The notes beneath the pieces are model-generated. The model had not been told where the DNA came from, ran no database searches, and saw only the letters and a list, made by a program, of their open reading frames with translations. From positions 1 through 22,937 of IMG/VR virus record IMGVR_UViG_3300010354_000699: a stretch of DNA of 22,937 nt; one strand, given 5' to 3'. The translations under genes and the position numbers were made by a program. Of the stretch, positions 14,443-21,939 are shown in pieces (within the stretch, counting starts at the first letter, position 1; every line of letters begins with the position of its first letter). This DNA comes from a virus.

Positions 14443-14866
14443 TTTAAACAAGTATAGTGAGTTTGTAAAAGAAGTAACAAGCACTGAGAGCAAAGACCTT
14501 ACATCATTTATGAATCGCTTAGATGTAATTGATGGGAACTATGACTTTCAAAAACATGAACATGGACCTAGCGTTAATGTCCCATTGTTATTAACAGGAG
14601 CATTAGGACTGGGCAGTGAGACAGGTGAGTTTCAGGAAATTGTTAAAAAGATTTATTTTCAAGGCAAACCACTTACTGAAGAAAACTTGTTCCATATGAA
14701 ACGTGAATTGGGTGATATTATGTGGTACTGGATCAATAGTTGTAGGGCACTTGACTTAGATCCAAATGATGTTATTGCTGAAAATGTTAATAAGCTTAAA
14801 GCAAGATATCCTGGTGGTGAGTTTGATCCATACTATAGTGAAAATCGTAAAGAGGGAGATTTGTAA
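14432..14866 (+). CDS. mazG: MazG-like nucleotide pyrophosphohydrolase
   Basis: ATG 14432 is chosen over TTG 14414; it overlaps the previous gene by 11 nt. The 144-aa protein has the all-alpha NTP-PPase metal motifs: Glu63-xx-Glu66 with Glu69 in SETGEFQEIVKK, and Glu92-xx-Asp95 in RELGDIMWYW. A conserved end, NVNKLKARYPGG, follows. The family hydrolyses (d)NTPs to monophosphates and pyrophosphate; phage forms have been proposed to clean nucleotide pools or influence ppGpp-linked starvation responses. Marine T4-like phages often carry one. The dNMP kinase nearby could recycle its dNMP products. Its substrate here is unknown. Confidence 0.9.
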   Translation: MNIDLNKYSEFVKEVTSTESKDLTSFMNRLDVIDGNYDFQKHEHGPSVNVPLLLTGALGLGSETGEFQEIVKKIYFQGKPLTEENLFHMKRELGDIMWYWINSCRALDLDPNDVIAENVNKLKARYPGGEFDPYYSENRKEGDL

Positions 14867-14880
14867 TCGTTGGGTTGCCT

Positions 14881-14888
14881 GATAAATA
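14881..14888 (+). promoter_or_regulatory. Late promoter GATAAATA for gp13
   Basis: GATAAATA lies in the 39-nt gap between mazG and gp13, 17 nt before ATG 14906. An AAAAGG ribosome site follows at 14892-14896. Confidence 0.75.
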
Positions 14889-14905
14889 TATAAAAGGTAA
14901 TTATT

Positions 14906-15691
14906 ATGGCAGCCGATATTTTAGCAACCCCTACAAATTATGATTTAAACGAACTTAAATCAGCATTGTTTGAAAACTTACGTTTACGTTTAGGTGGCGA
15001 CATAATTGACTTGGAGTTAGATCCACAGCATTATGAAGCTGCCTATAACTATGCCATAAAGATTTACAGGCAAAAAGCACAAAATGCTACTGTAGAATCA
15101 TACACATTAATGACAGTTATTAAAAATGTGGACACTTACACGTTGCCCAGTGAATTTATAAATGTAAGAAGTTTATTTCGTAGAACAGTAGGACTTGAGA
15201 CTGGACCAAGTTCTACATCATTTGATCCATTTAGCAGTGCTATTCTTAATACGTATTTGTTAAATTATAACTATACAGGTGGTATGGCTACATATGATTT
15301 TTATGCTGGATATGTTGAATTAGCAGCACGTATGTTTGGTGGATATGTAACCTATACATTTAACCCAGTTACTAAAGTATTGCGTGTTGTGCGTGACTTT
15401 AAGGGTACAGGAGAGCGTATACTTATTTGGGCTGACATACAGCGTCCTGAAGTTGAACTAATCCAAGATCCAGGTGCTGGCGTTTGGATAGGTGATTACA
15501 CACTTGCTGTATTAAAAGGTATCATTGGGGAAGCACGTGAAAAGTTTGGGACTATTGCTGGTCCAGGAGGCGGCACTTCATTAAATGGTGCTGCTATGAA
15601 AGCAGAAAGTAAAGAAGCACAAGCTGAATTACTTGATCAACTTAAACGTTATGTAGATTATAGCCAACCATTAACTTGGATACAAGGTTAA
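14906..15691 (+). CDS. gp13: Neck protein gp13-like
   Basis: This 261-aa protein opens with a helical domain typical of gp13 family neck proteins: LKSALFENLRLRLGGDIIDL, then HYEAAYNYAIKIY. A beta strand YTLPSEFINVRSLFRR and a central beta region (GGYVTYTFNPVTKVLRVVRD) follow. The end is helical (YTLAVLKGIIGEAREKFG, ELLDQLKRYVDY). T4 gp13 has 309 residues. With gp14 it forms the neck that closes the DNA-filled head and receives the tail. It has its own late promoter. gp14 and gp15 are on the opposite strand about 2 kb away, whereas T4 has 13-14-15 in a row. Confidence 0.83.
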   Translation: MAADILATPTNYDLNELKSALFENLRLRLGGDIIDLELDPQHYEAAYNYAIKIYRQKAQNATVESYTLMTVIKNVDTYTLPSEFINVRSLFRRTVGLETGPSSTSFDPFSSAILNTYLLNYNYTGGMATYDFYAGYVELAARMFGGYVTYTFNPVTKVLRVVRDFKGTGERILIWADIQRPEVELIQDPGAGVWIGDYTLAVLKGIIGEAREKFGTIAGPGGGTSLNGAAMKAESKEAQAELLDQLKRYVDYSQPLTWIQG

Positions 15692-15720
15692 CCTTAATTC
15701 TTTTATTTTTAATGTAACTG

Positions 15721-15735
15721 TAGTATTATATACTA
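15721..15735 (+). promoter_or_regulatory. Perfect palindrome with -10-like element before the dNMP kinase
   Basis: TAGTAT (15721-15726) and ATACTA (15730-15735) are perfect inverted repeats around TAT. TATACT (15729-15734) resembles a host -10 box, but the -35 region (T-rich, near 15706) is poor. It ends just before the ribosome site AGGAGA. It could be an early promoter, an operator, or a weak hairpin near the ribosome site. Confidence 0.35.
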
Positions 15736-15748
15736 TCAGGAGATAGTA

Positions 15749-16381
15749 ATGATTATCGGTGTTACTGGTTTGATCGGTAGTGGCAAGGATACTGTAGCAG
15801 ATTATTTGTGTACATTTTATGGATTCAAGCGTTGTAGTTTCGCTGAAAGTTTAAAAGACGCATTATCAGCAATATTTGGTTGGGATCGTGAACTTTTAGA
15901 AGGGTCAACAAAATCCAGTCGTGAATGGCGTGAGCAAGTTGATACTTGGTGGGCTAAACGATTAAACATTCCGCATCTTACACCACGTTGGGCTATGCAG
16001 ATTTGGGGTACTGAAGTTGCTAGAGAAAACTTTCATAATGATATTTGGGTAGCAAGTGTTGAAAATAAATTACGTACAAGTAAAGATGATATTGTAATTA
16101 CTGACTGTAGATTTAGTAATGAAGTACAAGCTATTAAAAACTCAGGTGGTATAGCTATTCGTATTGAGCGTGGATCACGTCCAGAATGGTATGAATTTGC
16201 CGAACAATTTAATAAGGGTCCTAGTACAATAGGTTGGGCATTGAGCAAATCTGAACTTATGAACTGTAATATTCATGCTAGTGAATATAGCAGTGTTGGT
16301 CTTGATTATGATTTCGTTGTTGATAATAATGGATCAATAGACGATTTACATAGTAAAATAAAATCAATACTCAATTTGTAA
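15749..16381 (+). CDS. Deoxynucleoside monophosphate kinase (T4 gp1-like)
   Basis: It has a strong ribosome site (AGGAGA) before ATG 15749. A Walker A motif GLIGSGKD spans residues 7-14. The order CSFAESLKDAL, then WGTEVAREN, DIWV and IVITDCRFSNE follows phage dNMP kinases of the T4 gp1 type. These phosphorylate dNMPs to dNDPs for phage DNA synthesis in the cytoplasm. T4 gp1 has 241 residues; this has 210. No late promoter precedes it, so it may be read from gp13 or from an early element at 15721-15735. Its 3' end overlaps the convergent HNH gene by 18 nt. Confidence 0.88.
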   Translation: MIIGVTGLIGSGKDTVADYLCTFYGFKRCSFAESLKDALSAIFGWDRELLEGSTKSSREWREQVDTWWAKRLNIPHLTPRWAMQIWGTEVARENFHNDIWVASVENKLRTSKDDIVITDCRFSNEVQAIKNSGGIAIRIERGSRPEWYEFAEQFNKGPSTIGWALSKSELMNCNIHASEYSSVGLDYDFVVDNNGSIDDLHSKIKSILNL

Positions 16382-16711
16382 ATCACCACGCTTCCAATTA
16401 ACATGTTTACGTTTAACTACCTCAACACAATTTAAACAAATTGTACGTAAGTTATTAAGTTGAATGTTTAATAAACTTCCATCAATATGATACACTGTCA
16501 TTTGTGTTGGATATATCGACTTAAATCCGCACAAATCACAAATACTTTTCTTTTTATACCCAGATTTTTCCCAATTAGGAACTCTGGGTTTTATTTTTTC
16601 TTTTTTACGACCACAAACATCACATATGCTTCTATAGTGTATTATCCCATTTCGCCAATAATTTACGGCGCAAACATTAATATTACATTGTTTACATATA
16701 GGCCTAATCAT
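16364..16711 (-). CDS. HNH endonuclease, free-standing, possible homing type
   Basis: The start is set at ATG 16711, since the upstream part of the open frame crosses the promoter. The 115-aa protein has two CxxC pairs near the N-terminus (CKQC, CDVC) and two more bracketing the catalytic core (CDLCGF and CLNC), suggesting two zinc sites. The core is VYHIDG, then NNLRTICLNC, an HNH/beta-beta-alpha-metal nuclease. Free-standing HNH genes between structural genes of T4-like phages are often homing endonucleases. It is antisense between the dNMP kinase and the sheath gene, with its own perfect late promoter, and is likely a recent insertion. Target site unknown. Confidence 0.85.
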   Translation of the reverse strand: MIRPICKQCNINVCAVNYWRNGIIHYRSICDVCGRKKEKIKPRVPNWEKSGYKKKSICDLCGFKSIYPTQMTVYHIDGSLLNIQLNNLRTICLNCVEVVKRKHVNWKRGDLQIEY

Positions 16712-16716
16712 TTTAT

Positions 16717-16724
16717 TATTTATA
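16717..16724 (-). promoter_or_regulatory. Late promoter TATAAATA for the HNH gene (minus strand), leaderless geometry
   Basis: On the minus strand a perfect TATAAATA is followed by ATAAA and then ATG 16711. With T4 spacing the transcript would begin at the start codon or within one or two bases of it. Confidence 0.78.
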
Positions 16725-16766
16725 AACCTTCGAAGGCATAACAATACCGTGTTTTCCTAATGTTTT

Positions 16767-16774
16767 AATAAATA
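16767..16774 (+). promoter_or_regulatory. Late promoter AATAAATA for the tail sheath gene
   Basis: AATAAATA lies 55 nt before ATG 16830. The predicted leader of about 50 nt carries a hairpin and an AAAGGA ribosome site. Confidence 0.78.
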
Positions 16775-16788
16775 GTTATAAGCAGTAC

Positions 16789-16806
16789 AGGTTGTAAACC
16801 TTACAA
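16789..16806 (+). other. Alternative hairpins in the sheath mRNA leader
   Basis: AGGTT (16789-16793) can pair with AACCT (16797-16801). TTGTAA (16792-16797) can instead pair with TTACAA (16801-16806). The two exclude each other. Both are short and AT-rich, so biological use is uncertain. The ribosome site lies about 12 nt downstream. Confidence 0.3.
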
Positions 16807-16829
16807 TTTTACATTAAAGGAAAATAAAA

Positions 16830-19800
16830 ATGGCACTAGTATCTCCAGGCGTAGAAGTAACGATTATTGATCAATCTCAATATCTACCCGCAGCTCCAGC
16901 AAGCGTACCTTTCTTTTTAGTAGCAACAGCACAGAATAAAGCTGATCCAACGGGGTTAGGTGTTGCTAGTGCTACAACAGCAGCTAACGCTAACAAACTT
17001 TATACTGTTACAAGTCAGCGAGACCTTGTAACACTTTATGGAACTCCATTCTTTTATACTACAGCAGGTGGAAGTCCAATTCAAGGATATGAATTAAATG
17101 AATATGGTTTACTCGCAGCATATTCAGCATTGGGTGTAAGCAATCAAGTTTATGTATTAAGAGCAGATGTTGACTTAGCAAGTTTAGTTGGACAGACAGG
17201 TCGTCCAAGTGCTGCTCCAGCAAACAATACATATTGGTTAGACACAACGAATACAACTTGGGGAATTTACGAATGGAATGCTACAACAGCAACCTTTACA
17301 AATAAGATTCCTATTGTAATAAATGATTCTACTAATTTATCAGGTAGTGCTCCTTTAGCAAGTATCGGGTCAATTTATGATTACGCTGTGGTTGCGTTAC
17401 CAGATTATGGTAGTCCTACAGCAACAACTGCTCCTCAGTATTGGTATAAAAATGCTACCGGAACATGGGTAAGTTTAGGTAGCTATGGCTGGTTAGAATC
17501 ATGGCCAACTGTACAGGGAACTGGCACTGGATCGTTAACCCCAGGAAATTCATTTACAATTGATGTAAGTGGACATTATACTGTAACAATTTCTGTTCCT
17601 TCTTCTCCAAACAATAATGCTGTAGGAGTAGCGGCAGCTATTAATGCTTTAAATCTACCTGACATTAGCGCAGGAACAGTAGGTCCAACAGGTGCTAAAA
17701 AGCTTTTAATTTATTCAAGTCAACAATCAGGTGATATTACTGATGTAATGTATTTGGCACTTGCTAATAGTTCAGGAACTCCATTAGCAGGTTTAGGAAT
17801 TACAGCAGATACATATAACCAACCTGAAATACAATATGGAACTTCAGCAGAACAACCATTATGGGCAGCATTACAAACAGAGCCAAGACCTACAGGCAGT
17901 GTATGGTTAAAAATGGGATCAGCAGGTACAGGATTCGCTCCAACTATGAGTGTTTATACTACTGCTACAGCAAGTTTTGTTCCTAAAAATGTTACAGTAG
18001 CAACAGGTGATTTATCTGCTACAGCTAATTTAGATAGTACAGGTGGTCAAGCTATTCCTGCTAATACAGTATATGCTCAATATGATTTCAATGGAAATTG
18101 GAATCAAGGTCCAATTTACTTTTGGAAACGAATCGCTGCTGGTCCTACAGTAATTACAGGAAATGACACATCTCCATCATTTACAAATGGTCCATACACA
18201 GCTACAATTTATGTAAGTACGCCCGGATCAAGTACGTATGATGGGCCATATAGTTTTTCATTAGCAGATAATAGTGACGCACAAGATTTTGTAGATTCTT
18301 GGGCAGCAGCAGGAGCTCCTTATACTCAAGCTGAAGTTTTAACAACAGGTGCTATACAAATTACACACACAGAAGGTGGTGTAATTATGGTTGATGATCT
18401 TGTCAATGGTGTGTCAACTGGATTAATGGCAGATGCAGGGTTTACAATTGGCACAACAGACGGCGTTAAGTATGGTGACTTTATGCCATTTGCCGGTGCG
18501 TTCGGTGATGATACTGTAAGCCCAGCAGGTGGAACAGGATTTACTCTTACAATTGATAACTTAAATGGTATCTATACATTTGGTGCTATCACAGCAGCAG
18601 GCTCTGGTTATGCTGTAAATGATTTAATTACATTTAACGGCGCAACTTTATTTGGAGCAACTCCAGCAAATAACCTAGTGCTAAAAGTTACTAGTGTAAG
18701 TGGAGGTGGTGGTGTAACATCTTATGCTTATATTTCAGGTACTCCAATTCAAGGATATTGTACATTATTAAGCAATTGGCAAGAATTTACATATACTCCA
18801 AACGAAGGTGCTCCAGTGGCAGATCCAGCTAATAATACAAATTGGTATTATAGTGTAGTTGATGAAGTTGATATTATGGTAAACACATCAACAGGTTGGA
18901 AGGGATATAGAAATGTAGAATATGATACAAATGGGTTCCCACTACCATCAGGCACACCAGCAACAGATCCAAACGGCCCAATTGTTAGTGCTAGTGAGCC
19001 AACACTTCAAAGTGATGATACAGCACTTGTATATGGTGACATTTGGATTGACACAAGCGATTTGGAAAATTATCCAGTTATCTATCGTTGGCAACAAGTT
19101 AGCGGAGTTAATCAATGGGTATTGATTAATAATACAGATCAAACAAGCAGCACTGGTGTATTGTTTGCTGATGCACGTTGGTCTAGCAATCAAAGTACTA
19201 TTGACCCAGTTAATGATCCTATCCCAACAATTGTAAGTTTATTGACTAGCAACAATTTAGATTTGGATGCTCCTGATAATACATTATATCCAGTAGGTAT
19301 GTTATTGTTTAATACAAGACGTAGTGGTTTTAATGTAAAACAATTTAGAACTAACTATTTTACAGCAGCTAATTTCCCTGATGAGTCATATCCAACATTT
19401 ACTGATACATGGATCAGCGTAAGTGGTTTACAAAGCAATGGTAGTCCATATATGGGTCGTAAGGCACAGCGTGCTGTTGTAGTTGAAGCATTACGTTCAA
19501 GTATTGATACTAACTTAACAATACGTGATGAAGATACATTCTTTAATATTATGGCATGTCCAAACTATCCTGAATTACAACCAAACATGATTGTATTGAA
19601 TGCTGATAGAGGCGATACAGGCTTTATAGTTGGTGACACTCCAATGAGATTAACTGATAGTGCTACAGCAATTAATGCTTGGGCAACTAATGCAGCAGGA
19701 GCATCTTCAACAGGTGAATCAGGACTGGTTACAAGAAACACATATATGGGCTTGTTCTATCCAAGTGGATTAACAAATGATTTATCAGGAAACGAAGTTG

Positions 19801-20405
19801 TAGTTCCAGCAAGTCATATGATGGTACGTACATTAATTCGTAACGATACAATCGCTTTCCCTTGGTTCGCTCCAGCAGGAACACGCCGTGGATTAATTGA
19901 TAACGCACTAAGTATTGGATTCATTGATCCAACTACAGGTGAATATGTTCCAACAAGAACAAGAGTTGGTATACGTGATGTGTTGTATACAAACTTTATC
20001 AATCCATTAGTATTCTTTACAGGCAATGGTTTATTGAATTATGGTAATAAGAGTAGCTTTAATAGTCAATCAGCATTAGACAGAATTAATGTTGCTAGAC
20101 TTGTTGCTTACTTACGTAGACAACTAACAATTGCTGCTAGACCATTCATCTTTGAACCAAATGATGCGTTTACAAGAGGTCAAATTAGCACAGTAATTGA
20201 AACATTGTTAAATGATTTAGTTACTAATAGAGGTGTCTATGATTATAGCGTAGTGTGTGATGAATCTAATAACACACCAGCTAGAATCGATAGAAATGAA
20301 TTGTGGGTAGATGTCGCAATACAACCTGTGAAAGCAGTTGAATTTATCTACATCCCTGTAAGAATTTTGAATACAGGTGAAGCAGTTGCAGGAACAGGGG
20401 TATAA
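16830..20405 (+). CDS. gp18: Tail sheath protein gp18-like, enlarged (1191 aa)
   Basis: The N-terminus (MALVSPGVEVTIIDQSQYLP, then SVPFFLVATAQNK and a TLYGTPFF motif) is the standard sheath opening. From about residue 875 the conserved C-terminal half follows: MGRKAQRAVVVEALRSS, FNIMACPNYPEL, FPWFAPAGTRRG, LVAYLRRQL, FEPND and the closing VKAVEFIYIPVRI. Sheath subunits form the contractile tube that drives DNA injection. T4 gp18 has 659 residues; the excess lies between about residues 125 and 870 and is Thr/Gly/Ser-rich beta sequence. It includes GDIWIDTSD with YRW and QWVLI, and YWLDTTNTTWG motifs, likely surface-exposed. A late promoter and AAAGGA ribosome site precede it. Confidence 0.95.
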   Translation: MALVSPGVEVTIIDQSQYLPAAPASVPFFLVATAQNKADPTGLGVASATTAANANKLYTVTSQRDLVTLYGTPFFYTTAGGSPIQGYELNEYGLLAAYSALGVSNQVYVLRADVDLASLVGQTGRPSAAPANNTYWLDTTNTTWGIYEWNATTATFTNKIPIVINDSTNLSGSAPLASIGSIYDYAVVALPDYGSPTATTAPQYWYKNATGTWVSLGSYGWLESWPTVQGTGTGSLTPGNSFTIDVSGHYTVTISVPSSPNNNAVGVAAAINALNLPDISAGTVGPTGAKKLLIYSSQQSGDITDVMYLALANSSGTPLAGLGITADTYNQPEIQYGTSAEQPLWAALQTEPRPTGSVWLKMGSAGTGFAPTMSVYTTATASFVPKNVTVATGDLSATANLDSTGGQAIPANTVYAQYDFNGNWNQGPIYFWKRIAAGPTVITGNDTSPSFTNGPYTATIYVSTPGSSTYDGPYSFSLADNSDAQDFVDSWAAAGAPYTQAEVLTTGAIQITHTEGGVIMVDDLVNGVSTGLMADAGFTIGTTDGVKYGDFMPFAGAFGDDTVSPAGGTGFTLTIDNLNGIYTFGAITAAGSGYAVNDLITFNGATLFGATPANNLVLKVTSVSGGGGVTSYAYISGTPIQGYCTLLSNWQEFTYTPNEGAPVADPANNTNWYYSVVDEVDIMVNTSTGWKGYRNVEYDTNGFPLPSGTPATDPNGPIVSASEPTLQSDDTALVYGDIWIDTSDLENYPVIYRWQQVSGVNQWVLINNTDQTSSTGVLFADARWSSNQSTIDPVNDPIPTIVSLLTSNNLDLDAPDNTLYPVGMLLFNTRRSGFNVKQFRTNYFTAANFPDESYPTFTDTWISVSGLQSNGSPYMGRKAQRAVVVEALRSSIDTNLTIRDEDTFFNIMACPNYPELQPNMIVLNADRGDTGFIVGDTPMRLTDSATAINAWATNAAGASSTGESGLVTRNTYMGLFYPSGLTNDLSGNEVVVPASHMMVRTLIRNDTIAFPWFAPAGTRRGLIDNALSIGFIDPTTGEYVPTRTRVGIRDVLYTNFINPLVFFTGNGLLNYGNKSSFNSQSALDRINVARLVAYLRRQLTIAARPFIFEPNDAFTRGQISTVIETLLNDLVTNRGVYDYSVVCDESNNTPARIDRNELWVDVAIQPVKAVEFIYIPVRILNTGEAVAGTGV

Positions 20406-20407
20406 TT

Positions 20408-20431
20408 TAGAAGGGGATAAAACCCCTTCTA
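20408..20431 (+). terminator. Strong hairpin after the sheath gene, no T-tract
   Basis: TAGAAGGGG (20408-20416) pairs perfectly with CCCCTTCTA (20423-20431) around ATAAAA, beginning 3 nt after the sheath stop. The following CTAATAGCA has no U-run, so it may be a weak terminator or a 3'-end stabiliser (an exonuclease block) for the sheath mRNA. The tube promoter follows 9 nt later. Confidence 0.6.
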
Positions 20432-20439
20432 CTAATAGC

Positions 20440-20447
20440 AATAAATA
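20440..20447 (+). promoter_or_regulatory. Late promoter AATAAATA for the tail tube gene
   Basis: AATAAATA lies 23 nt before ATG 20470, with an AGGAG ribosome site at 20455-20459. It lets the tube be expressed independently of the sheath. Confidence 0.78.
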
Positions 20448-20469
20448 GTAGAACAGGAGAACAGACAAA

Positions 20470-21081
20470 ATGTCTTTATTTACACTTAACAATCTTTCTG
20501 TATTTGGTTCAGATGGCGGAGTCGGTAATCAATCATTATTGATGCCAAAATTACAGTATAGATTTAGGGTTGAATTTTTTAACTTTGGTATTGATCCAAC
20601 AGGCCCACTAGCTTTAACAAGACAAGTTATTGATTGTGCTAGACCTCAAGTTTCATTTGACGATATTACATTAAATGTTTACAACTCAAGAGTTTATTTG
20701 GCTGGTAAACATACATGGCAAACATTAGCAATTAATGTACGTGATGATGCTCAAGGTGAAGTTTCAAGAGCAGTTGGTCAACAACTTCAAAAACAAATTG
20801 ACTTTAGTCAGCAAGCTAGCGCAAGCTCAGGTATTGATTACAAGTTTGAAACATCAATTGTTATCTATGACGGTGGTAATGGAACTTTAGCACCTAGAGA
20901 ACTTGAAGTTTGGGAATTGTATGGATGCTATTTACAATCAGTAAACTATAATTCATTAAATTATGGTACTAGTGATTCAGTAAATATTGCTCTAACACTT
21001 CGCTATGATAACGCATTACAAAAGCCTGATAACAGTGGTGTTGGTGCGTTTGTTGGTCGTTCACAAGGTAGTGTTGTATAA
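20470..21081 (+). CDS. gp19: Tail tube protein gp19-like
   Basis: This 203-aa protein (T4 gp19: 163) shows the tube pattern: MPKLQYRFRVEFFNFGID, then TRQVIDCARPQVSFDDI, VYNSRVYLAGKHTWQTLAI, a DGGNG loop, LEVWELYGCYLQSVNY and the closing VNIALTLRYDNAL strand. Subunits stack as hexamers to form the rigid inner tube through which DNA passes. It follows the sheath as in T4, with its own late promoter and strong AGGAG site. A short Gly/Ser N-terminal stretch and C-terminal tail are additions. Confidence 0.93.
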   Translation: MSLFTLNNLSVFGSDGGVGNQSLLMPKLQYRFRVEFFNFGIDPTGPLALTRQVIDCARPQVSFDDITLNVYNSRVYLAGKHTWQTLAINVRDDAQGEVSRAVGQQLQKQIDFSQQASASSGIDYKFETSIVIYDGGNGTLAPRELEVWELYGCYLQSVNYNSLNYGTSDSVNIALTLRYDNALQKPDNSGVGAFVGRSQGSVV

Positions 21082-21084
21082 TTT

Positions 21085-21930
21085 ATGAATGAATACTTAC
21101 GTGATTATAAAACAGCATCACAAATATTTAGGACTAGCGTATACAAAGGCGCCCCTAAACTAAAGTTTTTATTTCATACATATTTTGATATCAATACAGA
21201 AGCTTACGATCAGGGTTTAAATACTGGTCGTAACTTCGGATTAGAGGTAAGAGATGTAAAATTACCATCTTATTCATTCAAAACCTCTCAACTCAATCAA
21301 TACAACAGAAAAAGAATTGTACAAACCAAAATCAATTATGAAGAAGTTTCTATAACTTTTTTTGATGATAATAATAATTTAATTAACAAACTTTGGGAAG
21401 CTTATTACAGATATTACTATGCTGACGGAGGTAAACCAAAAGTAGTTTTTGGGTCAACGCCGCCAGGTGGTGTACCTGTAACTCAAGTAGGGGCAGGTGG
21501 TGTGGTAACAACAAACAATGCTAGTTCATATAATTCACGTAACATATATGATGATTCTATAACAGGAAACACTGACTGGGGTTATATTGGAGAAACAAGT
21601 AAACCAGGCGGCCCAGTTGGTAAAAAGGTTCCTTTCTTTAAAAATATTACAGTGTTTGGTTTTAGTCCAGGTAATAATTTTACTGCTTACACATTGATTA
21701 ATCCGTTAATAACAAGTTTTGGACATGACACTTTTAACTATGATGAAGGTGGTGGTGTGATGAAAAATTCAATGCGATTAGACTACGAAACCGTTGTATA
21801 TAATTACGGTAATATGGGATCAAGTAACCCAGGTGATATTGTTAAAGGATTCGCATTACCAGAAAGCTATGATAGAAGAACTAGCCCCAATGCTATTTCA
21901 AATAGAAATGTACCATTTATATTTACTTAA
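21085..21930 (+). CDS. Tube-fold virion protein, gp19-related (281 aa)
   Basis: It starts 3 nt after the tube gene. It repeats features of the tail-tube fold: APKLKFLFHTYFDI, then VRDVKLPSYSFKTSQLNQYN, RKRIVQTKINYEEVSITFFD, KLWEAYYRYYYADG, and a late NITVFGFSPG plus INPLITSFGHDTFNYDEGGG pair before MRLDYETVVYNYG. The RNIYDDS and DWGYIGE segment is an insertion between the two halves. I recall close relatives in marine T4-like phages annotated as structural or tail tube. It could act as a tube initiator (gp54-like), a tube terminator or a neck-tail adaptor; the sequence does not decide. Co-expression with gp19 supports a tube-associated role. Confidence 0.85.
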   Translation: MNEYLRDYKTASQIFRTSVYKGAPKLKFLFHTYFDINTEAYDQGLNTGRNFGLEVRDVKLPSYSFKTSQLNQYNRKRIVQTKINYEEVSITFFDDNNNLINKLWEAYYRYYYADGGKPKVVFGSTPPGGVPVTQVGAGGVVTTNNASSYNSRNIYDDSITGNTDWGYIGETSKPGGPVGKKVPFFKNITVFGFSPGNNFTAYTLINPLITSFGHDTFNYDEGGGVMKNSMRLDYETVVYNYGNMGSSNPGDIVKGFALPESYDRRTSPNAISNRNVPFIFT

Positions 21931-21939
21931 GGAATAATC

